Assembly (NCBI GenBank): GCA_016929495.1 | Contig: JAFGIS010000355.1 | Coordinates: 1-64,000 of the forward strand | DNA length: 64,000 bases | Direction of reading: 5' to 3' | From: Polyangiaceae bacterium | Lineage (GTDB): Bacteria > Myxococcota_A > Polyangia > Polyangiales > Polyangiaceae | Shown: positions 16,910-25,879 of the stretch, one piece after another | How positions within the stretch are numbered: the first letter of the stretch is position 1 | Layout of the letters: every line of letters starts with the position of its first letter | Notes under the pieces: model-generated | Told to the model about the DNA's origin: nothing | Seen by the model: only the letters and a program-made list of their open reading frames with translations | Databases searched by the model: none | Made by a program: the position numbers and the translations under genes

Positions 16910-19356
16910 GTGTCCAACCGCCTCACTCCCTGCAGCACGACCACCGTATACGGATGCGCTCCGTAGCGCGCCTCCGCCGTGATGAGGGTGCCTCGCCCGG
17001 GATCCCAGGCGTTGCCTTCCGGCTCGGCCCAGGCGGCGGTGTCGACGACACGGCGCCACTCGCGCTGACCTCGTGCAGGCGGAACGCGCAGCTCACAAGG
17101 CTCGTGGCGCATGTTCAAGAGCAGGAGAAAATCGTCCTCCCCGATCGCGCTGCCGTCGATCCACCATTCGAGAGCCCGGTCGCCAGCCTCGAGCGCCGAG
17201 CTCGCGTCGGGACGCGAAAAGAGGAAGGTCACGTTGTCTCCACCGCCGAGCGCGAAGTCGCCGAACACCGTCTGGCGCAGGCAGCGGTAGCGTCTGCGAA
17301 TGCCGAGCAGGTGGCGGACGAACAGGAATAGGCCGTTCTTTCCGCTCCTCCCCTCGTCAACCCCGTAGTTGTCGTGGTACGCGGCGCTGCAGCCGGTCGG
17401 CACCCGGTGGGGCGCATTCGTCGCGATCATGTCGTAGTTGGTCCAGGTGGCCACGGTGTCGAGCGACCAGGGGTTGTTGTTACCGTTCTGCGTTCGCCCG
17501 AGCTCGTCACCATACACGTTCATCGGCACGCCACGCGCGAACATCTGCAGGGTCAAGAAACTCCGCAGGCGCACGCGGCGCAGGGCATGGTCGCCCCCCG
17601 AGTCCCAGGACAAGTTGTCGTCCGAGCCGCCATCCGAAGGCCCAAAGGGCGGCGGCTGAGCGTTGTTCTTGTGGTTGTAGCTCACCAGATCCGCCAACGT
17701 GAAGCCGTCGTGAGCGGTGATGAAGGTGATCGACTTGTGCGGGCCGCCCTGGTCGGCGAAGCGCCAGTAGTCGCCGTTCACTGCGCCGGCGAAGGCCAAG
17801 GCCTGGCCCGGATCGCCTTTGACGAAGCGCCGCAGCACGTCGCGGAAGTTGCCATTCCACTCGGCCCACCCCGGCGGGAAGTTGCCGACCTGGTAGCCCG
17901 CCGGGTACTCGCAATCCCAGGCCTCGGCGATCACCTCGATGTCCTCGGCAGCCGCCAGACGCGCAATCGCCTGGAGCAGCTCGGAACCGCCCGTGAAGCG
18001 GTAGTCAATGACCGCGTCGCGGCCGAGCACCGTCGCCAGATCGAAACGGAAGCCGTCCACGCCCATCTCGCGGCACCAGTACTCGAGCGAATCGAGAACC
18101 AGACGCTGAACGATGGGGCGCGAGCAGTCGAGGTTGTTGCCGCAGCCGGTGCTCACCCAGTACTGACGCGGATCCGCCTCGCAGAGCGCGTAATACCGTG
18201 CGTTGTCGAGCCCGCGGAACGCGAACATCTCCGCGGTGTCGAAGTCGAGCTCGCCGGGGCGCTCCGGGTGTACGTACGGGCCGCCCTCGCCGGTGTGGTT
18301 GTAGACGACGTCGAGGTAGACTTCGAGCCCTGCATCGTGGAAGGCGCGGACCATCTCCTTGAACTCCCGCGTCGGTCCGCCGAGCGAGCGGTCGTGGGCA
18401 TATCGGCGATCGGGCGCGAAGTACCCGAGGGTCATGTAGCCCCAGTAGTTGCTGCGCGTTGCCGTGGCGTTCTCGAGCGGCTCGTGCGAGAGAAGGCCGT
18501 TCGAGAACTCGTGCACCGGCAACAGCTCGATCGTCGTATAGCCCAAGGCGCGGAGGTAGGGCGCCATCATGGCTGCGCCGCGGTAGGTCCCACGTAGCTC
18601 CGGGGGCACCGAGGCCACGGATTCGAAGCCCGGGATCCCAGCCAGGACCTCCGCGAGTCTGGCAGACGACGGATGACGCGTGAGCCCGCGAACGTGCGCT
18701 TCGTAGATGATCGCGTCCGCTGCCGGGAGCCTTGGTTTCGTGCCGTACGAGGTGGTGTCGTGAACGACGACGGACTTGGGAGCATAGGGCCCCGTGTCGA
18801 ACCAACGTCGCGGCTCGAGCTCACCCGTCGGCGCTCGGTACGGGTGCGGACCCGAAGCGTAGATCGCCACATCGTGTCCCGCGGCCACGAAGGCGGGAGT
18901 GACCGGGTCATGCGACAGCTCGCGCGCGTAGGGATCGAAGAGCAACTTGTTCGGATTGTATCGGTTGCCCTGGCTGTCGACGTCGGAGCGAAACCCCGCC
19001 ACCGAACCACCGCGTCGCCATGCCGGATCCCACTCGAAGTTCGGCCCCCAGCACCGCAAGCCGTAGAGCGTGCCCAGGGGCAGCTCCGCGAGCTCGGCGA
19101 ACCAGGTCCCGTCGCTTGCGCGGGCCATGAAGTAGTCGTAGCGCGCGGCCTCGTCAGTCGGCGTGCCGTAGATCTCGAGCAGCACGCGCGAGGCGTGCTC
19201 CGCGTAAATGGCAAAGGTCGTCGACCGCTCGGTCCAGTGCGCCCCGAGTGGGAAGCTGGCCCCGGGCCAGCGCTCGGGCGTCACAGGGGCGAAGGCGCCG
19301 GCGTGTGGGTGGTTCGCGCCGGTCTCGGAAGCGGGGGTATGAAGGGCACCGGGCAT
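16906..19356 (-). CDS. glgX: glycogen debranching enzyme GlgX (GH13)
   Basis: 816 residues, a little longer than typical GlgX (~650-710). An N-terminal CBM48-like domain (about 35-140, FPLGAHWTERSTTFAIYAEH) precedes a GH13 barrel with nucleophile GVDGFRFDLA, acid/base EVIAEAWD and third acid FITAHDGFT. It hydrolyses alpha-1,6 branch points of phosphorylase-limit glycogen in the cytosol. The start 19356 is preceded by AAGGAG at 8-base spacing; the open frame extends much further upstream but is Arg/Pro-rich without homology. Its stop overlaps the start of the unknown gene at 16909. The glycogen genes glgA/B/C/P are not in the window. Confidence 0.94.
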   Translation of the reverse strand: MPGALHTPASETGANHPHAGAFAPVTPERWPGASFPLGAHWTERSTTFAIYAEHASRVLLEIYGTPTDEAARYDYFMARASDGTWFAELAELPLGTLYGLRCWGPNFEWDPAWRRGGSVAGFRSDVDSQGNRYNPNKLLFDPYARELSHDPVTPAFVAAGHDVAIYASGPHPYRAPTGELEPRRWFDTGPYAPKSVVVHDTTSYGTKPRLPAADAIIYEAHVRGLTRHPSSARLAEVLAGIPGFESVASVPPELRGTYRGAAMMAPYLRALGYTTIELLPVHEFSNGLLSHEPLENATATRSNYWGYMTLGYFAPDRRYAHDRSLGGPTREFKEMVRAFHDAGLEVYLDVVYNHTGEGGPYVHPERPGELDFDTAEMFAFRGLDNARYYALCEADPRQYWVSTGCGNNLDCSRPIVQRLVLDSLEYWCREMGVDGFRFDLATVLGRDAVIDYRFTGGSELLQAIARLAAAEDIEVIAEAWDCEYPAGYQVGNFPPGWAEWNGNFRDVLRRFVKGDPGQALAFAGAVNGDYWRFADQGGPHKSITFITAHDGFTLADLVSYNHKNNAQPPPFGPSDGGSDDNLSWDSGGDHALRRVRLRSFLTLQMFARGVPMNVYGDELGRTQNGNNNPWSLDTVATWTNYDMIATNAPHRVPTGCSAAYHDNYGVDEGRSGKNGLFLFVRHLLGIRRRYRCLRQTVFGDFALGGGDNVTFLFSRPDASSALEAGDRALEWWIDGSAIGEDDFLLLLNMRHEPCELRVPPARGQREWRRVVDTAAWAEPEGNAWDPGRGTLITAEARYGAHPYTVVVLQGVRRLDT

Positions 19357-19472
19357 GGCAAGACTCCTTGGAGCCGGAAATGCTACCGCAGTCGCGGTCA
19401 TTGCGGGCCGGCGAAGGCGCGCCCGTGGCATGCGCGGCGGGTGTCGCGCTATCCTCGGCCCCGCAACACGGC

Positions 19473-20591
19473 ATGCAGAGCATGACGACCCATCCACGGC
19501 CGGCGGACTGGCGGTGCCCACCTCGGGTTCGAACGCTGCTTTTCGCCGGCGCCCTGGCGAGTGCGCCGGCGGCGGCTTACCCCGACCGAGCTCGCGCCCC
19601 AGCCCGGCCTGAACCTGTGCTGATCCTGGTCGACCCTGCCAGCGGCTGCGTGACCGCGCGCGGTTTTCTCGAGCAAGTCCGGAGTCGCACACCACGGGCC
19701 CGCGAGGCTGAGTCCGGCGAGTCTGCTCGCCGCTTCCGCGTGACGATCGAGGGCAGCGTGCCCGTCGTCGGCAGACTCCTGGCCGAGAACACCGACGGTA
19801 CGACGGCCGTACGCGAGGTCCAGGGCACCAGCTGCCAGGAGGTGGCGGACGCTCTGGCGTTGGTGGTCGCCGTAACGTTGGATCCACTGGCTGACCAGAG
19901 CCCTGGCCCGGGCAACACCCGAGCGTACCGGCCGGGGAGGGCTCCGCGGTCGTCGGGTGCGGCTGCGCCCCACCCTTCGGTCCGCACCACGCACGCGCCG
20001 CGCCGGCCCGAGCCCATGGCGCGCTGGCGCCATGCCCTGGGCGGGGAGGCCTTGGTCAGGGCGTGGCTGGTCGATGAGTCCATGCCAGGGCTGGGTGCAC
20101 GCTACTGGGGCTCGCTGGCAAACGACGCAGCCGCGGGTCTGCTCGTTACGGTCGGTGCGTTCGCCACCTTTGCCGCCGACGCTCAGGCAGAGTCTCCGGC
20201 GAGCGAGCCCGACCGCTACGTCGGCGGCGTGATCCGCTATCATCTGCTGGGGCTCGACGCCGGTGCATGTCCGTTCGGTGCTAGCCTGGGCGCGCGGGTG
20301 CGTCTGTACCCCTGCGGGGCATTCACTCTGGGCCAACTGCGGGCCCAAGGACAGCGCCAGCTCCCCGGTGCTCAATCGGACAGTACGCTGTTCGTGGCTG
20401 CGGCGCTGGAGGGTCGCTGGATCATCCACATCGCTGGCCCGCTCGGCTTGGTGGGCGCAGTCGGCCTGTCGGTGCCATTGCAGAAGAAGTACTCACTGGT
20501 GATGACCACTTCAGGAAACGAACAGCCGGTCGGCAGCACCAGACCAGTGGGATTCGTTGGCGCGCTGGGCCTGTTGTTGAGCACACTCTGA
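19473..20591 (+). CDS. exported envelope protein preceding ECF sigma factor
   Basis: 372 residues. Hydrophobic signal peptide about residues 18-35 (VRTLLFAGALASAPAAAY). The N-terminal region (VLILVDPASGCVTARGF, later GTSCQEVADALALVVAVTLDP) resembles the small periplasmic domain that precedes barrel-like C-termini in myxobacterial ECF loci. The C-terminal half is Gly/aromatic alternating (GLGARYWGSL, LGLVGAVGLSVPLQ) and may be an outer-membrane barrel. The sigma gene starts 31 bases later, then its coupled membrane partner, so a three-gene signalling operon is likely. Start at 19473 or 19482 (both ATG). Confidence 0.72.
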   Translation: MQSMTTHPRPADWRCPPRVRTLLFAGALASAPAAAYPDRARAPARPEPVLILVDPASGCVTARGFLEQVRSRTPRAREAESGESARRFRVTIEGSVPVVGRLLAENTDGTTAVREVQGTSCQEVADALALVVAVTLDPLADQSPGPGNTRAYRPGRAPRSSGAAAPHPSVRTTHAPRRPEPMARWRHALGGEALVRAWLVDESMPGLGARYWGSLANDAAAGLLVTVGAFATFAADAQAESPASEPDRYVGGVIRYHLLGLDAGACPFGASLGARVRLYPCGAFTLGQLRAQGQRQLPGAQSDSTLFVAAALEGRWIIHIAGPLGLVGAVGLSVPLQKKYSLVMTTSGNEQPVGSTRPVGFVGALGLLLSTL

Positions 20592-20622
20592 GCGACGCTG
20601 ATCAGAAAGTCCGGCTCGGACC

Positions 20623-21237
20623 ATGGCGCAGTGGACGACCGTGCACATGGCGCTCGAAACTGAAACTCTCGGGGTCGCATCTGCGGCCGGCCGAGCGTCT
20701 CTGGCGCCGAATCAGTCTCTGCGCCTCCGAGCGCTGGTCGACCAGTACTTCGACTTCGCATGGCGGTCGCTGCGCCGGCTCGGCGTGCCCGAGCCGAGCG
20801 TGGACGATGCGGCCCAACAGCTGTTCGTGGTGTTGGCCACGAAGCTCGACGCTGTCGATCCTGAATGCGAGCGCTCCTTCGTCTTTGGCACGGCCGTGCG
20901 CATCGCATCCGACTACCGTCGTGCGCTGCGGCTCGAACGCGAACGCCGTTCGGGCGATACCGGCGCGCTCAGCGATCCGCTGCCCGCGCCTGATGAGCTT
21001 CTGGACCACAAGCGCGCTCGCGAATTGCTGGATCGCTTGCTCGATGCGTTGCCCATGGAGCTTCGCACTGTGTTGATCCTGGCTGAAGGCGAGGGCATGA
21101 CCATGTCCGAAATCGCAGGCCTGTGCGAGATCCCCCGGGGCACCGTGGCCTCGCGCTTGCGTCGCGCGCGAAGCTCGGTACTGGGGATGCTCGAACAGAT
21201 CCAGGCGCGCACGCACCGCACGGGAGAGTCGTCATGA
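20623..21237 (+). CDS. ECF RNA polymerase sigma factor
   Basis: 204 residues. Region 2 about 30-95 (LVDQYFDFAWRSLRRLGVPE, VDDAAQQLFVV) and region 4 about 135-190 (LPMELRTVLILAEGEGMTMS, GTVASRLRRARSSV). It directs RNA polymerase to a stress or envelope regulon, target unknown. The gene lies between an exported envelope protein and a membrane protein whose ATG overlaps its stop (ATGA), the arrangement of a sigma factor with its membrane regulator. Confidence 0.93.
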   Translation: MAQWTTVHMALETETLGVASAAGRASLAPNQSLRLRALVDQYFDFAWRSLRRLGVPEPSVDDAAQQLFVVLATKLDAVDPECERSFVFGTAVRIASDYRRALRLERERRSGDTGALSDPLPAPDELLDHKRARELLDRLLDALPMELRTVLILAEGEGMTMSEIAGLCEIPRGTVASRLRRARSSVLGMLEQIQARTHRTGESS

Positions 21238-22055
21238 ATACGCCGGGAGCTCAGGGACCGAAGGACCCCGAACGCACACTGCAGGCGCTGTTCGGCTCTA
21301 TGTCGGGCGACGCTCCGCGTCCCGGCGCCAAGCAGGCAACGCTGGCTGCGCTCGGCCTGAGCGCCGCCGCTGCCACCGTGGCCGGGACGGCAGGCGCGCT
21401 CGGCACGGCCGGCATGGTGGCCAAATTCGTGGGTCTGGGCGTGCTGGCGGGTGTCGTGACGACCGGAGCCGTGGTCGGAGTGCGACACGGGCTATCGCCA
21501 GCGCCTCCGAACCACGCGCACCCGACGGCGGCTTCGACGTCCACGCCGCGGGCGCTCGGTCGGCCCCATGGGCCCCAACGTACGCCGGCGGCTGTGCCCT
21601 CGGCTCGGCTGGGCGATCGGATCCAAGTCGAGAGCACCCCGGCCACGCCCGCCGCCCACACGCGGATCGCGCCGCATCCACCGTTGGCCACTGTGCGGGT
21701 CGAACCCGAGGGCAATCCGATCGGCCAAGTGTCCGGCTTCGAGGAACCGCCTCCCGTGGCCGCGGGCGACGCATGGCCGGCCGCCGACTCGTCGCTTCGC
21801 GGTGAGACCGCCCAGCTCGACCGGGCGCGGTCAGCAATGGCCGCTGGCAACGCCCAAGCCGGCCTGGCCGAGCTCGACCGCTACCACAGCGCGTTCCCGC
21901 GGGGCGCGCTCGGGCCAGAGGCTGCCCTGCTGCGCATCAAGGCGCTCGTCATGACCGGCGACCGTGCCGGCGCGCGGGCCCTGGCTCGTTCGTTCGCTAC
22001 CAGCCACCCCGCAAGCCCCCATCTCGAACAGCTCCGTTCCTTGCTGGAGCCGTGA
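21234..22055 (+). CDS. single-pass membrane protein with C-terminal TPR-like domain, probable sigma regulator
   Basis: 273 residues. Short cytoplasmic N-terminus, then one long hydrophobic Ala/Gly region (about 35-85) that could span the membrane, a Pro/Thr-rich spacer (about 90-185), and a helical TPR-like C-terminus (ARSAMAAGNAQAGLAELDRY; AALLRIKALVMTGDRAGARA). The ATG overlaps the upstream sigma stop (ATGA), so synthesis is coupled. By position it is likely an anti-sigma or signal sensor, but no zinc-finger anti-sigma motif is visible. Confidence 0.75.
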   Translation: MNTPGAQGPKDPERTLQALFGSMSGDAPRPGAKQATLAALGLSAAAATVAGTAGALGTAGMVAKFVGLGVLAGVVTTGAVVGVRHGLSPAPPNHAHPTAASTSTPRALGRPHGPQRTPAAVPSARLGDRIQVESTPATPAAHTRIAPHPPLATVRVEPEGNPIGQVSGFEEPPPVAAGDAWPAADSSLRGETAQLDRARSAMAAGNAQAGLAELDRYHSAFPRGALGPEAALLRIKALVMTGDRAGARALARSFATSHPASPHLEQLRSLLEP

Positions 22056-22105
22056 TCAGTCAACGCGGGTCCGTCCATGGCACGACTGAAACCGGAGAGG
22101 AACCC

Positions 22106-23473
22106 ATGACGATGACGAGCAGGCTACCTTCAGGCGTACTGACCCTCTGTCTCGTGGCGTGCAACAACGCGCTCATGGTGGGACAAGAGACGGGCGGCAC
22201 TGCGGGCGCCGGCAATGCTGCCGGGGCACCCGGATCGGGCGAGCCGACGGGAGGGAAAGGCGCGCTCGGCGAAGGAGGAGCCGGACTCGCCACGGGTGGC
22301 GTTGAGCAGAGCGAAACAGGAGGCACGCGTGCCACCGGTGGAACCACCCCGAGCGAGGGCGGGGCCGTACTCGTTACCGGTGGAACCACCCCGAGCGAGG
22401 GCGGGGCCGGACTCGCTACCGGCGGAACCACCCCGAGCGAGGGCGGGGCCGGTAGCCTGCCTTGCGACGTCCTGCGCCGGGCTGGCCACAGGTGCGTGGC
22501 GGCTCACAGCACGGTGCGACTCATTGTCTCCGCCTACTCCGGGCCCCTGTACCAGGTCTGTAGCGGAACCGCGTTTGCTGGGCCGAGTTCTTGCCAGGGG
22601 ACGGCCCTGGACATCGGAGTCGTGGACGGCCATGCGGACGCCGCTGCGCAAGACAGGTTCTGCTCCGACACCGTCTGCACCCTATCGAAGATTTACGATC
22701 AGTCCGGACTGGGAAACGACCTCGAACCCGCGCCCGCCGGTGGCAACAAACCTACCCCCGACAACCCGGCAAGAGCCGCGGATCTCCCGGTCAACATCGA
22801 CGGGCACAGGGCCTATGGCATCCTGTTCAGACCCGGTATGGGCTATCGCGCCGGCTGTGGCAGCTGCAACACCAAGGTTGGCAACGGGACGGCACAAGGC
22901 GACGAGCCAGCGAGCATCTACATGGTGAGCAGCCAGAGGGATCTGATCAACGGCTGCTGCTTCGACTACGGCAACGCCGAAACGACGGGCAACAACGACG
23001 GCAACGGCATGGTGGAAGCGGTCTACTTCGGGGGAGGCGTCATTTGGGGCACCGGCAGTGGTGGGCAACCGGGCCCGTGGGTCATGGCAGATCTCGAAAA
23101 CGGCCTCTATGCCGGCTGGGAGAACGGGCAGGACCAGAGTATTTCGACCAATGTGCCCCTGCAGTACGACTTCGTCACGGCCGTGCTGGTCGGCGACGTG
23201 GCAGACAAGAACGGCGGCAAGGGCCGCTTCGCGCTCTATGGCGGCGACGCGAGGTCCGGCGCCCTGACCACCATGTACGACGGAATACGCCCGGAAAAAC
23301 CCGGCTACGCTCCCATGCAGAAACAGGGATCCATCGTGCTCTCGATCGCCGGAGACAACAGCGACGCTGGTGGAGGACGCTTCTACGAAGGCGCCATGGT
23401 CAGCGGCGCTGCGAGCAAGGAGACCCTGGACGCCCTGCAGGACGCGATCGTCGCTGCGGGATACGGGAAGTAG
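22106..23473 (+). CDS. lipoprotein with GH54 alpha-L-arabinofuranosidase catalytic domain
   Basis: 455 residues. Lipoprotein signal ends at Cys19 (LCLVACNN), then a Gly/Thr linker with three 14-residue repeats. From about residue 120, LPCDVLRRAGHRCVAAHS, SGPLYQVCSG, TLSKIYDQSGLGND and CCFDYGNAETTGN match the GH54 catalytic domain, which removes alpha-L-arabinofuranosyl side chains from arabinoxylan or arabinan. Glu in GNAE and Asp in IAGDNSD fall where the GH54 catalytic pair sits. The C-terminal arabinose-binding CBM42 of fungal GH54 enzymes is absent. GGAGAGG precedes the ATG. Surface-anchored polysaccharide degradation is inferred. Confidence 0.9.
   Translation: MTMTSRLPSGVLTLCLVACNNALMVGQETGGTAGAGNAAGAPGSGEPTGGKGALGEGGAGLATGGVEQSETGGTRATGGTTPSEGGAVLVTGGTTPSEGGAGLATGGTTPSEGGAGSLPCDVLRRAGHRCVAAHSTVRLIVSAYSGPLYQVCSGTAFAGPSSCQGTALDIGVVDGHADAAAQDRFCSDTVCTLSKIYDQSGLGNDLEPAPAGGNKPTPDNPARAADLPVNIDGHRAYGILFRPGMGYRAGCGSCNTKVGNGTAQGDEPASIYMVSSQRDLINGCCFDYGNAETTGNNDGNGMVEAVYFGGGVIWGTGSGGQPGPWVMADLENGLYAGWENGQDQSISTNVPLQYDFVTAVLVGDVADKNGGKGRFALYGGDARSGALTTMYDGIRPEKPGYAPMQKQGSIVLSIAGDNSDAGGGRFYEGAMVSGAASKETLDALQDAIVAAGYGK
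22334..22452 (+). repeat. tandem 42-bp repeats encoding lipoprotein linker
   Basis: Units start at 22334, 22376 and 22418, each 42 bases (last one partial), encoding TGGTTPSEGGA-type repeats. Units differ by only a few bases, suggesting recent expansion or ongoing slippage in the linker. Confidence 0.9.
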
Positions 23474-23736
23474 GACAGCTTGCAGGCTGGGCCGGTTGTC
23501 CCGTGCCCTTCAAGGGAGTGCGTTGCGTGCGGGGCCTGCAGGTTGGCGGCCGCAGTCCGATTCCAATCGAAGGACATTGACCCGCGCGCCTTCACTCGCC
23601 TGGGCGCGCCAGGCCCTGCCCGGCATCCGCCAGCGGACGCGAACGACGTGTCGCTCTTCTTTTCTGGACCAATCCGTGAGGGGTGAGCGGCTGCACGGCA
23701 TTGAACACAAGTCTCTGCCCGTGCCGAGGTGCATCG

Positions 23737-25161
23737 ATGAGAGCCGGACGTCTGTCCAGAAGGCTGTTGATGGTCGGGATCCTGAGCATCGCCTGCGGCG
23801 AGTCGGGTGGTGGCGATACTGGCAGCGGCGGAAGCGCGAGCCCTGGGGCTGGCTCTGGTGGCGTGGCCGCGGGGGGTGGAGCAACCAACGCTGACTCGGG
23901 CGGCAACACAGGTGCCCCGGGCGGCAGCACGGGCCAAGGAGTGACGGGCGGGGCGACGGCCAACGGCGGCAGCGTCGCGTCCGGCGGGTCGACGGGTGGA
24001 CAGCCAGATGGGACGACGGGGGGCGACGGCCAACCGGGCGGGGGCGGGCAAGGCGGACGACGTGGCCAGACCGGAGGCGCGACAGGAACGGGCGGGCAGA
24101 CCGAACAGGAGACGGGTGGGCAAGCTCAGTCCGGAGGCGCGACCGGGATGGGCGGTCGCTCTGCCACCGGCGGGCGAGCCGGAACCGGGACAGGCGGAAC
24201 GGGACAGCCAGGAGGCACGACGGGAACCGGCGGGCAGGTGGACAGCGGCGGGCAAGGCGGACAGAGCGCGGGCGGAAGAACTCAGACGGGCGGCACGACC
24301 GGCGTCGGCGGGCAGACGGGCGCGGGCGGGCGGATGATTTCCTTCGGCACCTTGCTGGATCCGCAGGCGGTGATGACCGCGGCACAAGAGCTTGCGAAGT
24401 CCCTGGCCGATCCCGGTTCGTCACAGTGGCAGGCCAAGGGTGACCAGCACAGAACCTACCACTTCGCGGACGCCAACGCGGACGAACCCTACCGGCTCTA
24501 CGTTCCGACCAACTGGGACGGCACGTCGGACTTGCCCCTGGCCATGTTTCTCCATGGCTCTGGGAGCAACGAAAACACCTACGTGGACATGAACAACAAA
24601 CAGATGCTCAATCTGGCCCAGGAGCATGGCTACCTCCTGGTCGCGCCGCTGGGGGACAAAGGAGCCTATGGGAACTTCCTGAGACTGTCGGCCCCCTTCG
24701 GCAACGAGCAAGGTGCGGCGGACCTCATGGCCCAGGTGACGGCAGACAGCGAACGTACCAACGAGCTCAGCGAACAAGACGTCATCAACGTCCTGGAACT
24801 GGTTCTAGCCGAATATCCGATTGACCGTGCCTCGATGTTCCTTTTCGGGCACTCCATGGGAAGCGGCGGTACATGGTACATCGGTGGCAAGTATGCCGGC
24901 TACTGGAGAGGCCTCGCACCCATGTCCGGACCGTTCGTGCAGGAGACGGGCTATCCATGGGAGGAGGTCCGCAAAATCTCCCTCTTCGTGACCGAAGGAA
25001 CGCAAACCCCGTCTCTGGACGGCAGCAGGGCATTGCGGGACTGGCTGGCAGAGAACAACTTCGATGCCGAATACGAGGAAGTCAATGCAGACCACGGGGG
25101 GATGATACCGCTCGTGCTACCCGACATATTCGACTTCTTCGACCGCTCGCGCGCCCCTTGA
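23737..25161 (+). CDS. lipoprotein with polysaccharide/PHB-type esterase domain
   Basis: 474 residues. Signal peptide with lipobox LSIACGES (Cys20), then a ~185-residue Gly/Thr/Gln linker. The C-terminal ~270 residues are an alpha/beta hydrolase of the feruloyl-esterase/PHB-depolymerase type: RLYVPTNWDGTSDLPLAMFL with FLHGSGSN (oxyanion), nucleophile FLFGHSMGSGG, and catalytic His in NADHGGM. The preceding gene encodes a GH54 arabinofuranosidase on the same strand, and esterases of this class de-esterify arabinoxylan side chains, so a shared plant-polymer role is plausible. ATG 23737 chosen for the signal peptide. Confidence 0.85.
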   Translation: MRAGRLSRRLLMVGILSIACGESGGGDTGSGGSASPGAGSGGVAAGGGATNADSGGNTGAPGGSTGQGVTGGATANGGSVASGGSTGGQPDGTTGGDGQPGGGGQGGRRGQTGGATGTGGQTEQETGGQAQSGGATGMGGRSATGGRAGTGTGGTGQPGGTTGTGGQVDSGGQGGQSAGGRTQTGGTTGVGGQTGAGGRMISFGTLLDPQAVMTAAQELAKSLADPGSSQWQAKGDQHRTYHFADANADEPYRLYVPTNWDGTSDLPLAMFLHGSGSNENTYVDMNNKQMLNLAQEHGYLLVAPLGDKGAYGNFLRLSAPFGNEQGAADLMAQVTADSERTNELSEQDVINVLELVLAEYPIDRASMFLFGHSMGSGGTWYIGGKYAGYWRGLAPMSGPFVQETGYPWEEVRKISLFVTEGTQTPSLDGSRALRDWLAENNFDAEYEEVNADHGGMIPLVLPDIFDFFDRSRAP

Positions 25162-25211
25162 AGTCCCCAGCGGCGCCCCCGAACCCAGGCCAGCAGCGAG
25201 TTGGAGCAGGC

Positions 25212-25622
25212 CTACGAACAGATGGACGAGCAGGGCTCGGGTCCGCCTTTGAGCATCAAGGAGACCAAGAAGTCCTGGCAGGTCGCGTCCGCCAGAGCCA
25301 TGAGGCACTGATCGGCCCGATCGGCATGATAGCTCTTCCCGCCAGGACACATGGCGTTCGCATCCGCATTGCGGGCGCGCATGTTGTCTTTGCACTCCTC
25401 CACCGAGTCGCCCGTTTCCGGCACCAGCAGGCGGATGGCCTGGATCTGCGACGAATCGAGGCATTCGTGGATGCGTTCGCACGTCAGGTCGTTGATCTCC
25501 GTGGCCTGTTCGCGTACGGCCGCATTCTCGCTGGGGTCGTCGTTGCCACCGCCGCACGCGGTCGCCGCGATGAAGACGAGTCCAAACAGAAAACGTGTGG
25601 CTTGAGTGCTGCGAATCTTCAT
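25212..25622 (-). CDS. small Cys-rich lipoprotein
   Basis: 136 residues. Signal peptide and lipobox AATACGGG. The mature part has eight Cys (LTCERIHECLD, EECKDN, MCPGG, QCLMA, TCQDF, PCSSICS) in a mostly helical context, suggesting a disulfide-stabilised secreted domain. No family recognised. The start at 25622 has GGGAG about 7 bases upstream. Convergent with the esterase gene. Confidence 0.75.
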   Translation of the reverse strand: MKIRSTQATRFLFGLVFIAATACGGGNDDPSENAAVREQATEINDLTCERIHECLDSSQIQAIRLLVPETGDSVEECKDNMRARNADANAMCPGGKSYHADRADQCLMALADATCQDFLVSLMLKGGPEPCSSICS

Positions 25623-25879
25623 TTTCGTTCTCCCATGTTTGGGTGGTTCGAACGAGCCCTGTAGCATCGGGCGTGCCAGCCCGAGCGCTGGTGGGCCTGG
25701 CGGCTGTGCCGCGCGGATCGAGCGCACCAACCGCCTGAGGTGCGTTGCCGAACGCCCACGGCGCAGCGCACGGGAGCGCTGTCGGGCCCTCGTGCCCTGT
25801 CCGACCAGCGTCCGTCCGCGCGGTCGGACACTGCGGGGGCGCGGCGCTTTCCGCCCCTCAACTCAATGGACACGCGGCG

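Noticed and set aside
19357-19887. N-terminal extension of glgX
   Set aside because: Arg/Pro-rich without homology, while an AAGGAG site precedes ATG 19356 and the CBM48-like domain starts soon after.
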